Below, one piece after another: positions 49,218 through 58,041 of a DNA stretch of 64,000 nucleotides. Under the pieces are notes generated by a model. It saw only the letters and a program-made list of their open reading frames with translations. It was not told where the DNA came from and did not search any database. Each line of letters opens with the position of its first letter. Positions within the stretch are counted from its first letter, which is position 1. The position numbers and the translations under genes were made by a program. Source of the DNA: Myroides sp. N17-2 (lineage in GTDB: Bacteria; Bacteroidota; Bacteroidia; Flavobacteriales; Flavobacteriaceae); contig NZ_NSGJ01000023.1 of NCBI RefSeq assembly GCF_002286775.1, positions 1 to 64,000 of the forward strand, read 5' to 3'.

Positions 49218-51580
49218 TATAATGCGAATTTTTTTTCTATATCTTCTACTCTCATTGTGATAAAAGTAGGTTTCATAAATGGTGATACACTAGGTTCTTT
49301 ACAAGCGAATAGCGAATTAACGATATTCTCTTGTTCTTCTTCATTTAGTACAGTACCTGTCTTGACAGATAAACTATGTGCTAATGATTTAGCGATGCGG
49401 TCACTCTGACCCATTGCTGTTTTTGGCACGCCATCTTGGAAGTCACTGATTAGGTCTTCTAAGACGATAGACGCCTCACTCTCTGATATATTTACAGGCA
49501 GTCCCGAGATCACTACATAATCTTGTGTCATATGCTCAAATCCAAATCCTGTCTGCTGTAACATCGGATATAACTCTCTAAGTATCTCTACCTCATAAGG
49601 AGAATAATACAATGTCAATGGAAATAACAACTGTTGAGATGAAGCAGTGTGGTTTTGGATACTCTCCATAAACTTCTCATACAGTATACGCTGATGTGCT
49701 CTCCCTTGATCGATGATTACCATCCCTGATTTGATCGGACTCACGATATACTTTCTATTAATCTGAAAGCGTTTGACTCCTGTTATCTCTCCTTGTTTAT
49801 TCTCAAAGAGATTACCAGTTACGAAATCACTCTCTAATTTTATGCCAGAAACATCTAAATCTTCACTTGTCGAACGCAATCCTTCATACAAATTCTCCCA
49901 CCCTTCGATGTTACTCTTAGAAGATACTGCTCCTCTAGGAGATGATTTGCTACTTCCTCCAGATGATTTACTCATCTTAGATTCGATTACATCTATGTTT
50001 CTATTCACTTTTGACCCTAAAGTCATTCCATCTGCATAGTCATCACGAGTGATAGCATTTCCTTTGCTCTCTAACACATCTCCATAAGACATTTCTTCCT
50101 CTACATCAGATGCACTTGTAGAAAATCCTTCTATATAATCAGAAGAAGAATTCCCTTTACTTTCTAACGCTTCATCAAACGAAATATTCTCTGAGGTATT
50201 CCCCTTACTTTCTAACGTCTCCTCAAACGAAATATTCTCTGAAACATTACCTTTACTCTCCAGAACATCGATAAAACGAGTATTCTCTATATCATTTCCG
50301 TTATTTGTGATCTTATCCCCAAAAGGATTCATTGTCACATAACTATCTTTATTTTCTAAGTCATCGATAAAGCGGTTATTCTCGATATTACTATCTGTGT
50401 TCCCAAGAAACATCGCTGCATTATTATCAAATGGATTATATTCAAACTTATCAGTCTGTATAATTAACTCTCGATGAAACGGATTAAAGTTTCTATCCAC
50501 TTCTATCGTAGGTGTAGACGCTTCTTTTCCCTCAAAATCATAAGGTGTATCTAAACTAGCATCACGTTGAAAGTCCAATACTGGCGCTACGTTAAACTGT
50601 CCAAGACTATGCTTAATAATCGAGCGTAGAATACTATATAATGCTTGTTCATCGTCAAACTTCACCTCTGTCTTAGTAGGGTGAATATTTATATCGATAC
50701 TATCAGGTGGTACATTAAAGTAAATGAAATAGCTAGGGTGAGTCCCTTCTTTTAATAATCCTTCATACGCCGCCATAATAGCGTGGTGTAGATAACCACT
50801 CTTCACAAAGCGGTCATTCACAAAGAAAAACTGCTCTCCTCTACTCTTCTTAGCGAACTCAGGTTTCCCTACGAATCCCAATACTTCTACGATCTCTGTA
50901 TTCTCCTTAATAGGCACAAGTTTCTCATTCGTACGCGTCCCATAAACATTGACGATACGCTGACGAGAATTACTAGGCAATAAGTTAAACACCTCGCTGC
51001 CATTGTGTATTAACGAAAAATGTATATTGTGATGCACTAAGACGATTCGCTCGAATTCATCTATAATATTGCGAAGTTCTACGTTATCTGACTTTAAAAA
51101 GTTGCGTCGAGCAGGGATATTAAAGAATAAGTTCTTCACAGAAAATGACGTCCCTGCAGGGGTTACAGCCACCTCTTGACTTATTAATTTAGTTCCCTCT
51201 ATCACGATATGCGTACCTAGTTCAGTATCGTGTTTACGTGTTTTTAACTCCACGTGAGCGATCGCAGCGATAGACGCTAACGCCTCACCTCTAAACCCTT
51301 TAGTACTCAGTGCAAACAAATCCTCTGCCTTTGAGATCTTAGATGTAGCATGTCGTTCGAACGACATACGCGCATCTACATCACTCATTCCCTTTCCGTT
51401 ATCTATAACTTGTATTAAGGTTTTACCAGCCTCCTTCAGAATCAGTTTTATCTCCGTAGCTCCAGCATCGACAGAGTTCTCTATCAATTCTTTAACCACA
51501 GATGCAGGCCTCTGAACTACTTCTCCAGCGGCTATCTGATTCGCTACGTGATCCGGTAGTAAACGAATAATATCTGACAT
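49217..51580 (-). CDS. mutL: DNA mismatch repair protein MutL with expanded repetitive linker
   Basis: GHKL ATPase: VVKELIENSVDAGATEIKL, DNGKGMSD, FRGEALASI and the TPAGTSFSVKNLFFNIPAR loop. At 787 residues it is about 150 longer than usual; the excess is a low-complexity linker (about 396-545) with a repeated SENISF..LESKGN unit. The C-terminal dimerisation domain (about 595-787) has DQGRAHQRILYEKF in place of the endonuclease DQHA motif, and ends VEDIEKKFAL without the C-P-H-GRP metal motif, so nicking activity is doubtful. First gene of a coupled operon with two rhomboids and an EEP hydrolase. Confidence 0.95.
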   Translation of the reverse strand: MSDIIRLLPDHVANQIAAGEVVQRPASVVKELIENSVDAGATEIKLILKEAGKTLIQVIDNGKGMSDVDARMSFERHATSKISKAEDLFALSTKGFRGEALASIAAIAHVELKTRKHDTELGTHIVIEGTKLISQEVAVTPAGTSFSVKNLFFNIPARRNFLKSDNVELRNIIDEFERIVLVHHNIHFSLIHNGSEVFNLLPSNSRQRIVNVYGTRTNEKLVPIKENTEIVEVLGFVGKPEFAKKSRGEQFFFVNDRFVKSGYLHHAIMAAYEGLLKEGTHPSYFIYFNVPPDSIDINIHPTKTEVKFDDEQALYSILRSIIKHSLGQFNVAPVLDFQRDASLDTPYDFEGKEASTPTIEVDRNFNPFHRELIIQTDKFEYNPFDNNAAMFLGNTDSNIENNRFIDDLENKDSYVTMNPFGDKITNNGNDIENTRFIDVLESKGNVSENISFEETLESKGNTSENISFDEALESKGNSSSDYIEGFSTSASDVEEEMSYGDVLESKGNAITRDDYADGMTLGSKVNRNIDVIESKMSKSSGGSSKSSPRGAVSSKSNIEGWENLYEGLRSTSEDLDVSGIKLESDFVTGNLFENKQGEITGVKRFQINRKYIVSPIKSGMVIIDQGRAHQRILYEKFMESIQNHTASSQQLLFPLTLYYSPYEVEILRELYPMLQQTGFGFEHMTQDYVVISGLPVNISESEASIVLEDLISDFQDGVPKTAMGQSDRIAKSLAHSLSVKTGTVLNEEEQENIVNSLFACKEPSVSPFMKPTFITMRVEDIEKKFAL
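50057..50300 (-). repeat. In-gene repeats of the MutL linker
   Basis: Encodes residues about 430-508 with at least three repeats of a 16-residue unit ending in LESKGN (two adjacent copies with a 48-bp period, others spaced further), plus decayed copies on both sides. Confidence 0.8.
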
Positions 51581-51736
51581 CTATTTGCTCCTATATTTTT
51601 TATCTAATTCTTTAGACGAATTCTACTTAAACGACAAATTTAAAGAATTAATAACTCCTTTACTATTTCGAAGTTGTAATTTATTTCTAAATTATTGGGT
51701 CTATTAAGTGCTGACAGATTTTATGATACAATAAAG

Positions 51737-52560
51737 AAAACATCTAGATGTTTTATGTGGGCATAAAGTGTTACACCCCTACGCCAATATTGGGTGCCAA
51801 CAGGACGTGATACACATCCACAAAATGACCACAATATAGACAAGGTAGAGACACAATATTTTGTGTGTCACACAAAATAACCACAATACACACCTACGCA
51901 GTAGTCACAACATTTATTCTGTCGCATCCACACAGTAACCACAATGTATGTCATGCTGAAGAATGAAGCATCCCACATAAGACTCCACACAGTAATCACA
52001 TTACACCATGTATCAAAACATCATAAGATGTTTTAGGTGGGCGTAAAGTGTTACGCCCCTACGCCAATATTGTGTGCCGACAGGACGTGATACACATCCA
52101 CAATATACAACCGCACAGTAACCGCAATGTATGTTATTCTGACGAAGGAAGAATCCCACATAAGACTCCACACAGTAACCACATTACAACACGTAGCAAA
52201 ACATCATAAGATGTTTTAGGTGGATGTATGTAATCATCCCTACCGTTGTGTGTCGACAGGATGTGACGTGTATGTCCACAATATACAACCGCACAGTAAC
52301 CGCAATGTATGTTATTCTGACGAAGGAAGAATCCCACATAAGACTCCACACAGTAACCACATTACACCATGTATTAAAACATCATAAGATGTTTTAGGTG
52401 GATGTATGTAATCATCCCTACCGTTGTGTGTCGACAGGATGTGACGTGTATGTCCACAAAACAGGTGTTAAGAAAACATCTAGATGTTCTAGGTGGGCGT
52501 AAAGTTTTACGCCCCTACCGTTGTATGCCGACAGGACGTGACATATATATCCACATAACA
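51737..52560. repeat. Family A modular repeat array (five units)
   Basis: Units begin at AAAACATC palindromes at about 51737, 52015, 52197, 52376 and 52473 (AAAACATC-N2-4-GATGTTTT), each followed by a G-rich module: GGGCGTAAAG[TG][TG]TTACGCCC or, in units 3 and 4, GGATGTATGTAATCATCC. Then come CGACAGGAYGTGAYRTRTATRTCCACA, CGCACAGTAACCGCAATG, ATTCTGACGAAGGAAGAATC and CTCCACACAGTAACCACATTA. Units 3 and 4 are almost identical over some 85 bp with a period of about 178. The whole gap 51581-53138 has no gene; the part 52600-53080 is AT-rich with short degenerate duplications (GAGCAAGTGAGG style, CTATTTAGGGCTATAATGGA style). Confidence 0.85.
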
Positions 52561-53083
52561 AACTTGACGTATATACCCCTCCATCCTCCCTCTACTTAAT
52601 CCAAATACTCAGCTAGTCGTAGATTACGTATCAATACGAGAACCATTGCTCGACTAATAATCCTCAGAGCGACCATTTACGGGGAATACTCGAGCAACTG
52701 TCGAGCAAGTGAGGAGCATAACTGACTCCCATTGGGATTGAGAGCAGTAAGAGAAATAGGCCTGATTAACAAAAAACACACTAACTATATCAAATACAGC
52801 TATTTAAGTGTTTTGGCTATTTAAAAAAAACATATACTGTTTTTTGAGAATTACGCTATTTAGGGCTATAATGGAGTGGTTTGACAAAAAAAGGGAGATA
52901 TAGAATGGGTATTGTAAAGCCAAATAGAGCTATAATGAGGAGAAAACAAAAAAAACTGTTCGTGTTTTTTAGATTCTATAGAATGATTGGTAGTAGAGAG
53001 ATTAAACCTAAAATAGAATGAGAAAGGATCATAAGTAGGGATTATTCTCAGGGATAATATACTAGTAAATAATACGCACAAAA

Positions 53084-53115
53084 AAAGAGGACTACCACTT
53101 AAGGAAGTCCTCTTT
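53084..53115 (-). terminator. ribH terminator
   Basis: AAAGAGGACT pairs with AGTCCTCTTT; the minus strand continues into T. 24 bp past the ribH stop. Confidence 0.85.
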
Positions 53116-53138
53116 ATATATTTTAAAGCAGCGTAGTG

Positions 53139-53630
53139 TTACGCCATTCTATTTAATTCGATCATTTTTAAAGCTGCGATAGCTGCTTCAGTACCTTTGT
53201 TTCCGTGTTCTCCTCCACTGCGTGCGATAGACTGCTCGATGTGGTTATCTGTCAATAGACAGAAGATAACAGGGATATCAGATATTAGGTTAAGATCTTT
53301 GATACCTTGAGTAACACCTTCACATACGAAGTCGAAGTGCATAGTCTCACCCTTGATTACGCAACCTACTACGATCACAGCATCTAAAGTTTCGTCCGCT
53401 TCTATCATTTTCTTCGCACCGAAGATAAGCTCAAAGCTACCTGGCACATTCCATCTCACTACGTTCTCAGCTAATAGACCACAGTCTATTAATGCCGCTT
53501 CTGCACCAGAGTACAGTCCATTAGTGATTTGGTCGTTCCATTCTGATACTACGATACCTACTCTAAAGTCTTTTCCGTTAGGAAGTTTAGATTTGTCGTA
53601 TTCAGATAAGTTCTTATTTGCTGTTGCCAT
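53139..53630 (-). CDS. ribH: 6,7-dimethyl-8-ribityllumazine synthase
   Basis: Penultimate step of riboflavin synthesis, forming the icosahedral or pentameric lumazine synthase. Signature residues: VGIVVSEWNDQITNGLYSGAEAAL, VPGSFELIFGAKKM, VGCVIKGETMHFDFVCEGVTQGI and LLTDNHIEQSIARSGG. 163 residues with a short N-terminal extension. Transcribed with the TPR gene upstream (2-bp gap). No FMN riboswitch is visible before the pair. Confidence 0.96.
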   Translation of the reverse strand: MATANKNLSEYDKSKLPNGKDFRVGIVVSEWNDQITNGLYSGAEAALIDCGLLAENVVRWNVPGSFELIFGAKKMIEADETLDAVIVVGCVIKGETMHFDFVCEGVTQGIKDLNLISDIPVIFCLLTDNHIEQSIARSGGEHGNKGTEAAIAALKMIELNRMA

Positions 53631-53632
53631 AA

Positions 53633-54418
53633 TTACTGTGCTAATCCTATCATTGCATCTACATTTCTGTATTCTGCAGAACCTTGATAGTTATTTTTGA
53701 TTTCACTAAAGTTCTTAAGAGCTTCCTCTTTATTCTCTAATTCTAACGCCATTAATCCCGCTTTATATAAAAATCTAGGAGTAGTGAAGTCACTTTTTTG
53801 CTTTGCAGCAGCTTTTTGGTAATACTCTAATGCTTCTTTATGTTGACCTAATTCCGAGAATGCATCCCCTATAGCTCCTAAAGCTAATGGTGCTAATACA
53901 GCATCATTACTTTTGAATTTCTCAAGTTCTTTAATAGCATCTTCAAATTTGTTCATATTTAAGTATGCAGTACCTGCATAGTAATGAGCTAAATTAGCTG
54001 ATTGAGTCCCGCTGTAGTTCTCTATAATTCCTAAGAAACCTAGTTTTCCTTCTCCACCATTAAGTGCTAGATTAAAAAGAGAATCCTTAGCAGCTACATT
54101 CATTAAAGCCTCATTATAATAGCTCTGTGCTTGAAACATTTCGTTTGCAGCATCACCATTCTTTGGTTCAACAATAAATTTGTCATAACCAACATATCCT
54201 AAAGTTGCAATCGCTACAGCACCTACTAAACCAAAAATAATCTTTTGATTACGCACTACCCAGCTCTCCATCTTGTTAGCACCTTGGTCTAATGAATTGA
54301 ATACCTCAGCTGTTTTACTATTAGATGCATCAATATTATTATATTGATCAAACTCAGTATCTACCTCTTCTTGTTCCGGTTTAGGGGCTTTATAACCTCT
54401 TTTATTATAAGTTGCCAT
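53633..54418 (-). CDS. Tetratricopeptide repeat protein with one N-terminal membrane anchor
   Basis: 261 residues: a cytoplasmic head (about 1-50), one membrane segment (QKIIFGLVGAVAIATLGYVGYDKF, about 58-80), then TPR units: NLAHYYAGTAYLNMNKFEDAIKELEKF, APLALGAIGDAFSELGQHKEALEYYQKAA, PRFLYKAGLMALELENKEEALKNFSEIK. It resembles YfgM-like proteins, which chaperone substrates near the Sec translocon, by architecture only. In operon with ribH and divergent from recF. Confidence 0.88.
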   Translation of the reverse strand: MATYNKRGYKAPKPEQEEVDTEFDQYNNIDASNSKTAEVFNSLDQGANKMESWVVRNQKIIFGLVGAVAIATLGYVGYDKFIVEPKNGDAANEMFQAQSYYNEALMNVAAKDSLFNLALNGGEGKLGFLGIIENYSGTQSANLAHYYAGTAYLNMNKFEDAIKELEKFKSNDAVLAPLALGAIGDAFSELGQHKEALEYYQKAAAKQKSDFTTPRFLYKAGLMALELENKEEALKNFSEIKNNYQGSAEYRNVDAMIGLAQ

Positions 54419-54553
54419 TTAGTCAAAAGTTTAATGAGTCGCAAAAATAGGATTTTTATTGTAATATAAAAGTGCTTTCTATCTATATTTTTGATAATTT
54501 GCACCGAAATTTCACAAAGCACTCTCTAAAACGTTAAAATAACTGATAACAAC

Positions 54554-55648
54554 GTGTATTTAAAAAAATTAAACATATTAAATTTCAAGAATATTAGTGA
54601 CAATTCATTCACTTTTAACCAAAAAATAAACTGTTTTATCGGGCTAAACGGCGTGGGTAAAACGAACATCCTTGATGCTATATATTATATGGCGTATGGC
54701 AAGAGTTACTTCAACCCTGTAGCGGTGCAAAACATCAAACACGAGGAGGATTTCTTTGTTATAGACGGGACTTTTGTTAGAGATGAGAAGGATGAGCACA
54801 TCGTGTGTAGCCTTAAAAAAGGGCAGAAAAAAATATTAAAGAGAAATAATAAAAACTACGAGAGGTTCTCTGATCACTTCGGATTTATCCCCTTAGTAAT
54901 TATATCTCCTTCTGACAGTGACCTAATCACTGAAGGAAGTGAGACACGTCGTAAGTTTATAGATAGTGTCATCTCTCAGATGGATAGTAACTATCTACAG
55001 CTATTGATTCAATATCAAAAATTGATCAGTCAGCGAAATGCCTTACTAAAGGGTTTTGCGCAAAACCAATATTTTGACGGAGAGACTTTAGCTGTGTACA
55101 ATGAGCAAATAGCAGAATTAGCACAACCTATTTATGAGAAGAGAAAGAGTTTTATAGAGGAGTTTACCCCAATATTCTCTCATTATCACGATCTTATTAC
55201 AGATAAGAAAGATGATGTATCTCTTAAATATGAAACGCAATTAGAAGGAAAATCTATGCTAGAACTCTTTAGTGAGAATATAGCGAAAGACCGAATGCTA
55301 CAGTACACTTCAGTAGGTGTGCACAAGGATGATTTGGCGTTCGAATTAAAGGAACACCCTATTAAGAAATTTGGTTCACAGGGACAACAGAAATCATTCT
55401 TGATTGCCTTAAAACTAGCACAGTTTGACTTCTTAAAATCACAACGTGGAGTAGCTCCTATCCTACTGTTCGATGATATCTTTGACAAATTAGATGAAAA
55501 TAGAGTCAGAAAGATTCTAGAGTTAGTCAATTTAGATACCTTTGGACAATTATTCATTTCGGACACCCACGCAGATAGAACAGAAAGTCTATTAAATAGT
55601 ATAAATCAGGACTACGAAATATATAAGATTCAACAAAACGAAGAATAA
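54554..55648 (+). CDS. recF: DNA replication and repair protein RecF
   Basis: SMC-like ATPase that loads RecA at gaps with RecO and RecR. Walker [27 protein letters not shown] (about 30-37), [30 protein letters not shown], signature [21 protein letters not shown], and Walker [15 protein letters not shown]. 364 residues. The start is GTG at 54554; the open frame has no ATG before the [14 protein letters not shown] start. Followed by murB after 20 bp, probably one transcript. Confidence 0.96.
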   Translation: MYLKKLNILNFKNISDNSFTFNQKINCFIGLNGVGKTNILDAIYYMAYGKSYFNPVAVQNIKHEEDFFVIDGTFVRDEKDEHIVCSLKKGQKKILKRNNKNYERFSDHFGFIPLVIISPSDSDLITEGSETRRKFIDSVISQMDSNYLQLLIQYQKLISQRNALLKGFAQNQYFDGETLAVYNEQIAELAQPIYEKRKSFIEEFTPIFSHYHDLITDKKDDVSLKYETQLEGKSMLELFSENIAKDRMLQYTSVGVHKDDLAFELKEHPIKKFGSQGQQKSFLIALKLAQFDFLKSQRGVAPILLFDDIFDKLDENRVRKILELVNLDTFGQLFISDTHADRTESLLNSINQDYEIYKIQQNEE

Positions 55649-55668
55649 TCTAACACCCTCTCAATACA

Positions 55669-56682
55669 ATGAATATCCACGAGAACGTATCGCTTAAGCC
55701 ATATAACACATTCGGTCTAGATGTACAGGCTAAATACTTTATCGAAATCAAAAACCTCAACGATCTAAAGGAAATAGTAAAAGCGAATAAAAGCGATAAA
55801 CTATTCATCTTAGGTGGTGGAAGTAATATGCTGTTGACTCAAGATATCAATAAGATAGTCGTGAAGCTAGATCTACAGGGTATCTCAGTGGTAGAGGACA
55901 GTGATAACTATGTATTAGTAGAGGCTCAAGCTGGTGAGAATTGGCACGAGTTCGTGCTATGGTGTATAGAACACAACTATGGAGGTGTAGAGAACTTATC
56001 TCTAATTCCAGGTAATGTGGGGACTACTCCTATACAGAATATAGGTGCATACGGAGTGGAGATTAAAGATGTAATGCATAGCTGTAAAGCACTAAATGTA
56101 AAAACGCTAGAGATAGTAGAGTTTACTAATGCACAGTGTGAGTTCGGATACAGAGAGAGTATCTTTAAAAATGAACTTAAAGATCAGTATATCCTTATTT
56201 CAACTACATATAGATTAACTAAAGAAAATCACTCTTTAAAGATAGAATATGGTGCTATTAAAGGAGAGTTAGAGGCTAATAATATTACTTCTCCTACGAT
56301 TAAAGACATCAGTGATGCTGTAATAGCGATTCGCGAAAGCAAACTACCTAATCCAAAAGAAATCGGGAACAGTGGTAGTTTCTTTAAAAATCCTATCGTA
56401 GATAAAGAGACATTCTTAAGACTACAAAATGGATACCCATCGATGCCACATTATATCGTAAGTGAGAATGAGGTAAAGATACCAGCAGGTTGGCTAATAG
56501 AGACTAGTGGATTTAAAGGATATAGACTAGGTGATGCAGGAGTACATACTCAGCAGGCATTAGTATTAGTAAACTACGGCAAGGCAGAGGGAATACAAAT
56601 CAAAAAACTATCAGAAACAATTCAAAGAGAGGTGTTTAATCTATTTGGTATTAAGATAGACGCAGAGGTTAATATCTTTTAA
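55669..56682 (+). CDS. murB: UDP-N-acetylenolpyruvoylglucosamine reductase
   Basis: FAD/NADPH enzyme that makes UDP-MurNAc. FAD-binding GGGSNMLLTQDI, LSLIPGNVGTTPIQNIGAYGVEIKDV, FGYRESIFK, and the C-terminal IGNSGSFFKNPIV with the catalytic Ser and PAGWLIETSGFKG. 337 residues, type I form as in E. coli. Probably transcribed with recF. Confidence 0.96.
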   Translation: MNIHENVSLKPYNTFGLDVQAKYFIEIKNLNDLKEIVKANKSDKLFILGGGSNMLLTQDINKIVVKLDLQGISVVEDSDNYVLVEAQAGENWHEFVLWCIEHNYGGVENLSLIPGNVGTTPIQNIGAYGVEIKDVMHSCKALNVKTLEIVEFTNAQCEFGYRESIFKNELKDQYILISTTYRLTKENHSLKIEYGAIKGELEANNITSPTIKDISDAVIAIRESKLPNPKEIGNSGSFFKNPIVDKETFLRLQNGYPSMPHYIVSENEVKIPAGWLIETSGFKGYRLGDAGVHTQQALVLVNYGKAEGIQIKKLSETIQREVFNLFGIKIDAEVNIF

Positions 56683-56710
56683 CCCTATTTCTACAACATC
56701 ACTATAAAAT

Positions 56711-56877
56711 TAGAGCCTGTTTAAAATTGCATTGTTTGCGTATTTATTACTTGTTTTTGAGAGAATCAATACTATTTATTAAGAGGTAATACCCATTATC
56801 TATCAATAAATTAATATAGATATAACCAAAAACATATAGAAACGATGTAGTACATACATTTTTTAAACAAGCTCTTA
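56711..56877. mobile_element. MITE-like element with GAGCCTGTTTAAAA ends
   Basis: Imperfect terminal inverted repeats, AGAGCCTGTTTAAAAT at the left (56712-56727) and TTTTTTAAACAAGCTCT at the right (56859-56875), enclose about 130 bp with no coding capacity; total about 165 bp. Flanks are TTA- and -TA, which would fit a short target duplication. Ends resemble those of IS5-type elements (GAGCCTGTT). No transposase is nearby, so it would have been moved in trans. Confidence 0.6.
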
Positions 56878-56934
56878 TAAAGCTTTAACAGATTAATCGT
56901 ACATTTGCGACCTTTAAGCGATTAGAAACTCACT

Positions 56935-58041
56935 ATGCTAACACTTTTATTTTACATTTTTATTGCCGTTATCGTCATTGAGATACTGCAATACATTATT
57001 ATTTATGGACCTATAGCGATGGCAACAAGTTTGCCTACGAAGAAATACACCGACTTAGAGCCTGTATCTGTAATAGTATATATAAAAGAGCAACAAGATA
57101 AGTTAGATAATTTTCTTTCACTGCTTATCCAGCAGAACTATCCCACCTTTGAGATTGTACTTGTTCACACAGAATCTGATGATGATGGTTTAGAAATACT
57201 TGAAGCATTCTGTGATAAACATCCTAATACACGCTTAGTCAAGGTAGCGAATATCGAAGCTTTCTGGGGTAATAAAAAGTATGCATTAACACTGGGGATG
57301 AAAGTAGCCCAATACGAACGCTTCGTATTCATTGAACCTGCTGTCACTCCTAGAACAGCGGACTGGCTACTGTCTATCACTAAAGGATTCTCTACTTCTA
57401 AAAAAATAGTACTAGGTCATACTAAAATAGAAAAGAAGAAAAGATCGTTTATCAATCAATTGATTCGCTTTCAGAATAACTTTAAGACTATCGACTTATT
57501 TGCTTGGACTAATTTTGGCAAGCCATTTCATGGTAATGCTTATAATCAAGGATATAATAAAGAGCTATTCTTTAAAGTAAACGGTTTTATAGATCATATG
57601 CACACTCCTTATGGAGACGAATACGCATTTATTAATCAGATAGGTACTAGTAATAATGTAGCGATCGCTTATGATCAAGATAGTTTCGTTAGCTTACAAC
57701 TAGACAGTAAAACTTCTACATGGGTAGGTAACGTACGCAAGTATGATCTACACATAAAGGCTTCATCATTCTTCACACAGTTAAAGATTAGATTCTTTAA
57801 TCTATGCCATTTGTTATTCTTCGCTTTGTTTGCGATACTAATGGCGTTCTTATTTAACTGGGAAATTGTTGTAGGGTTATTTGCATTTCGTTATTTGATA
57901 TTCTATATCTATAACTATAAACTATTTAAAGTATTTGATGATAAAGATTTGATCTGGACACTGCCATTCTTAGAAATAATTCATATTTTTATCACTACAT
58001 TTTACTCAACTAAACATTTCATTACACGTAAAAAGATTTGA
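56935..58041 (+). CDS. Glycosyltransferase family 2-like membrane protein, probably degenerate
   Basis: 368 residues: one N-terminal segment, a GT2-like core (VSVIVYIKEQQDKLDNFLSLLIQQNYPTFEIVLVHTESDDDGLEILEAF, WGNKKYALTLGMKVA), and two to three C-terminal segments. The position where flavobacterial homologues carry TDADC (the DxD metal site) reads FIEPAVTPRTADW, the acidic GDDD later reads YGDEYAF, and the Q/K-RR-H acceptor motif is VRKYDLHI. So the nucleotide-sugar site appears lost, though the fold is kept. It overlaps the sigma factor gene by 4 bp, suggesting co-expression. Confidence 0.75.
   Translation: MLTLLFYIFIAVIVIEILQYIIIYGPIAMATSLPTKKYTDLEPVSVIVYIKEQQDKLDNFLSLLIQQNYPTFEIVLVHTESDDDGLEILEAFCDKHPNTRLVKVANIEAFWGNKKYALTLGMKVAQYERFVFIEPAVTPRTADWLLSITKGFSTSKKIVLGHTKIEKKKRSFINQLIRFQNNFKTIDLFAWTNFGKPFHGNAYNQGYNKELFFKVNGFIDHMHTPYGDEYAFINQIGTSNNVAIAYDQDSFVSLQLDSKTSTWVGNVRKYDLHIKASSFFTQLKIRFFNLCHLLFFALFAILMAFLFNWEIVVGLFAFRYLIFYIYNYKLFKVFDDKDLIWTLPFLEIIHIFITTFYSTKHFITRKKI

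Noticed and set aside
51737..52560. Possible CRISPR array because of regular spacing of similar palindromes
   Set aside because: Units are 97-278 bp apart, the sequences between are themselves repeats rather than unique spacers, and there are no cas genes nearby.
52134..53081. Open frames of 65-71 codons in the 52-53 kb region
   Set aside because: They lie in family A repeats or AT-rich spacer, have repetitive or low-complexity translations, and lack any recognisable start context.
53633..54418. BamD-type outer membrane lipoprotein
   Set aside because: There is a central membrane segment and no lipobox, so it is an anchored TPR protein rather than BamD.
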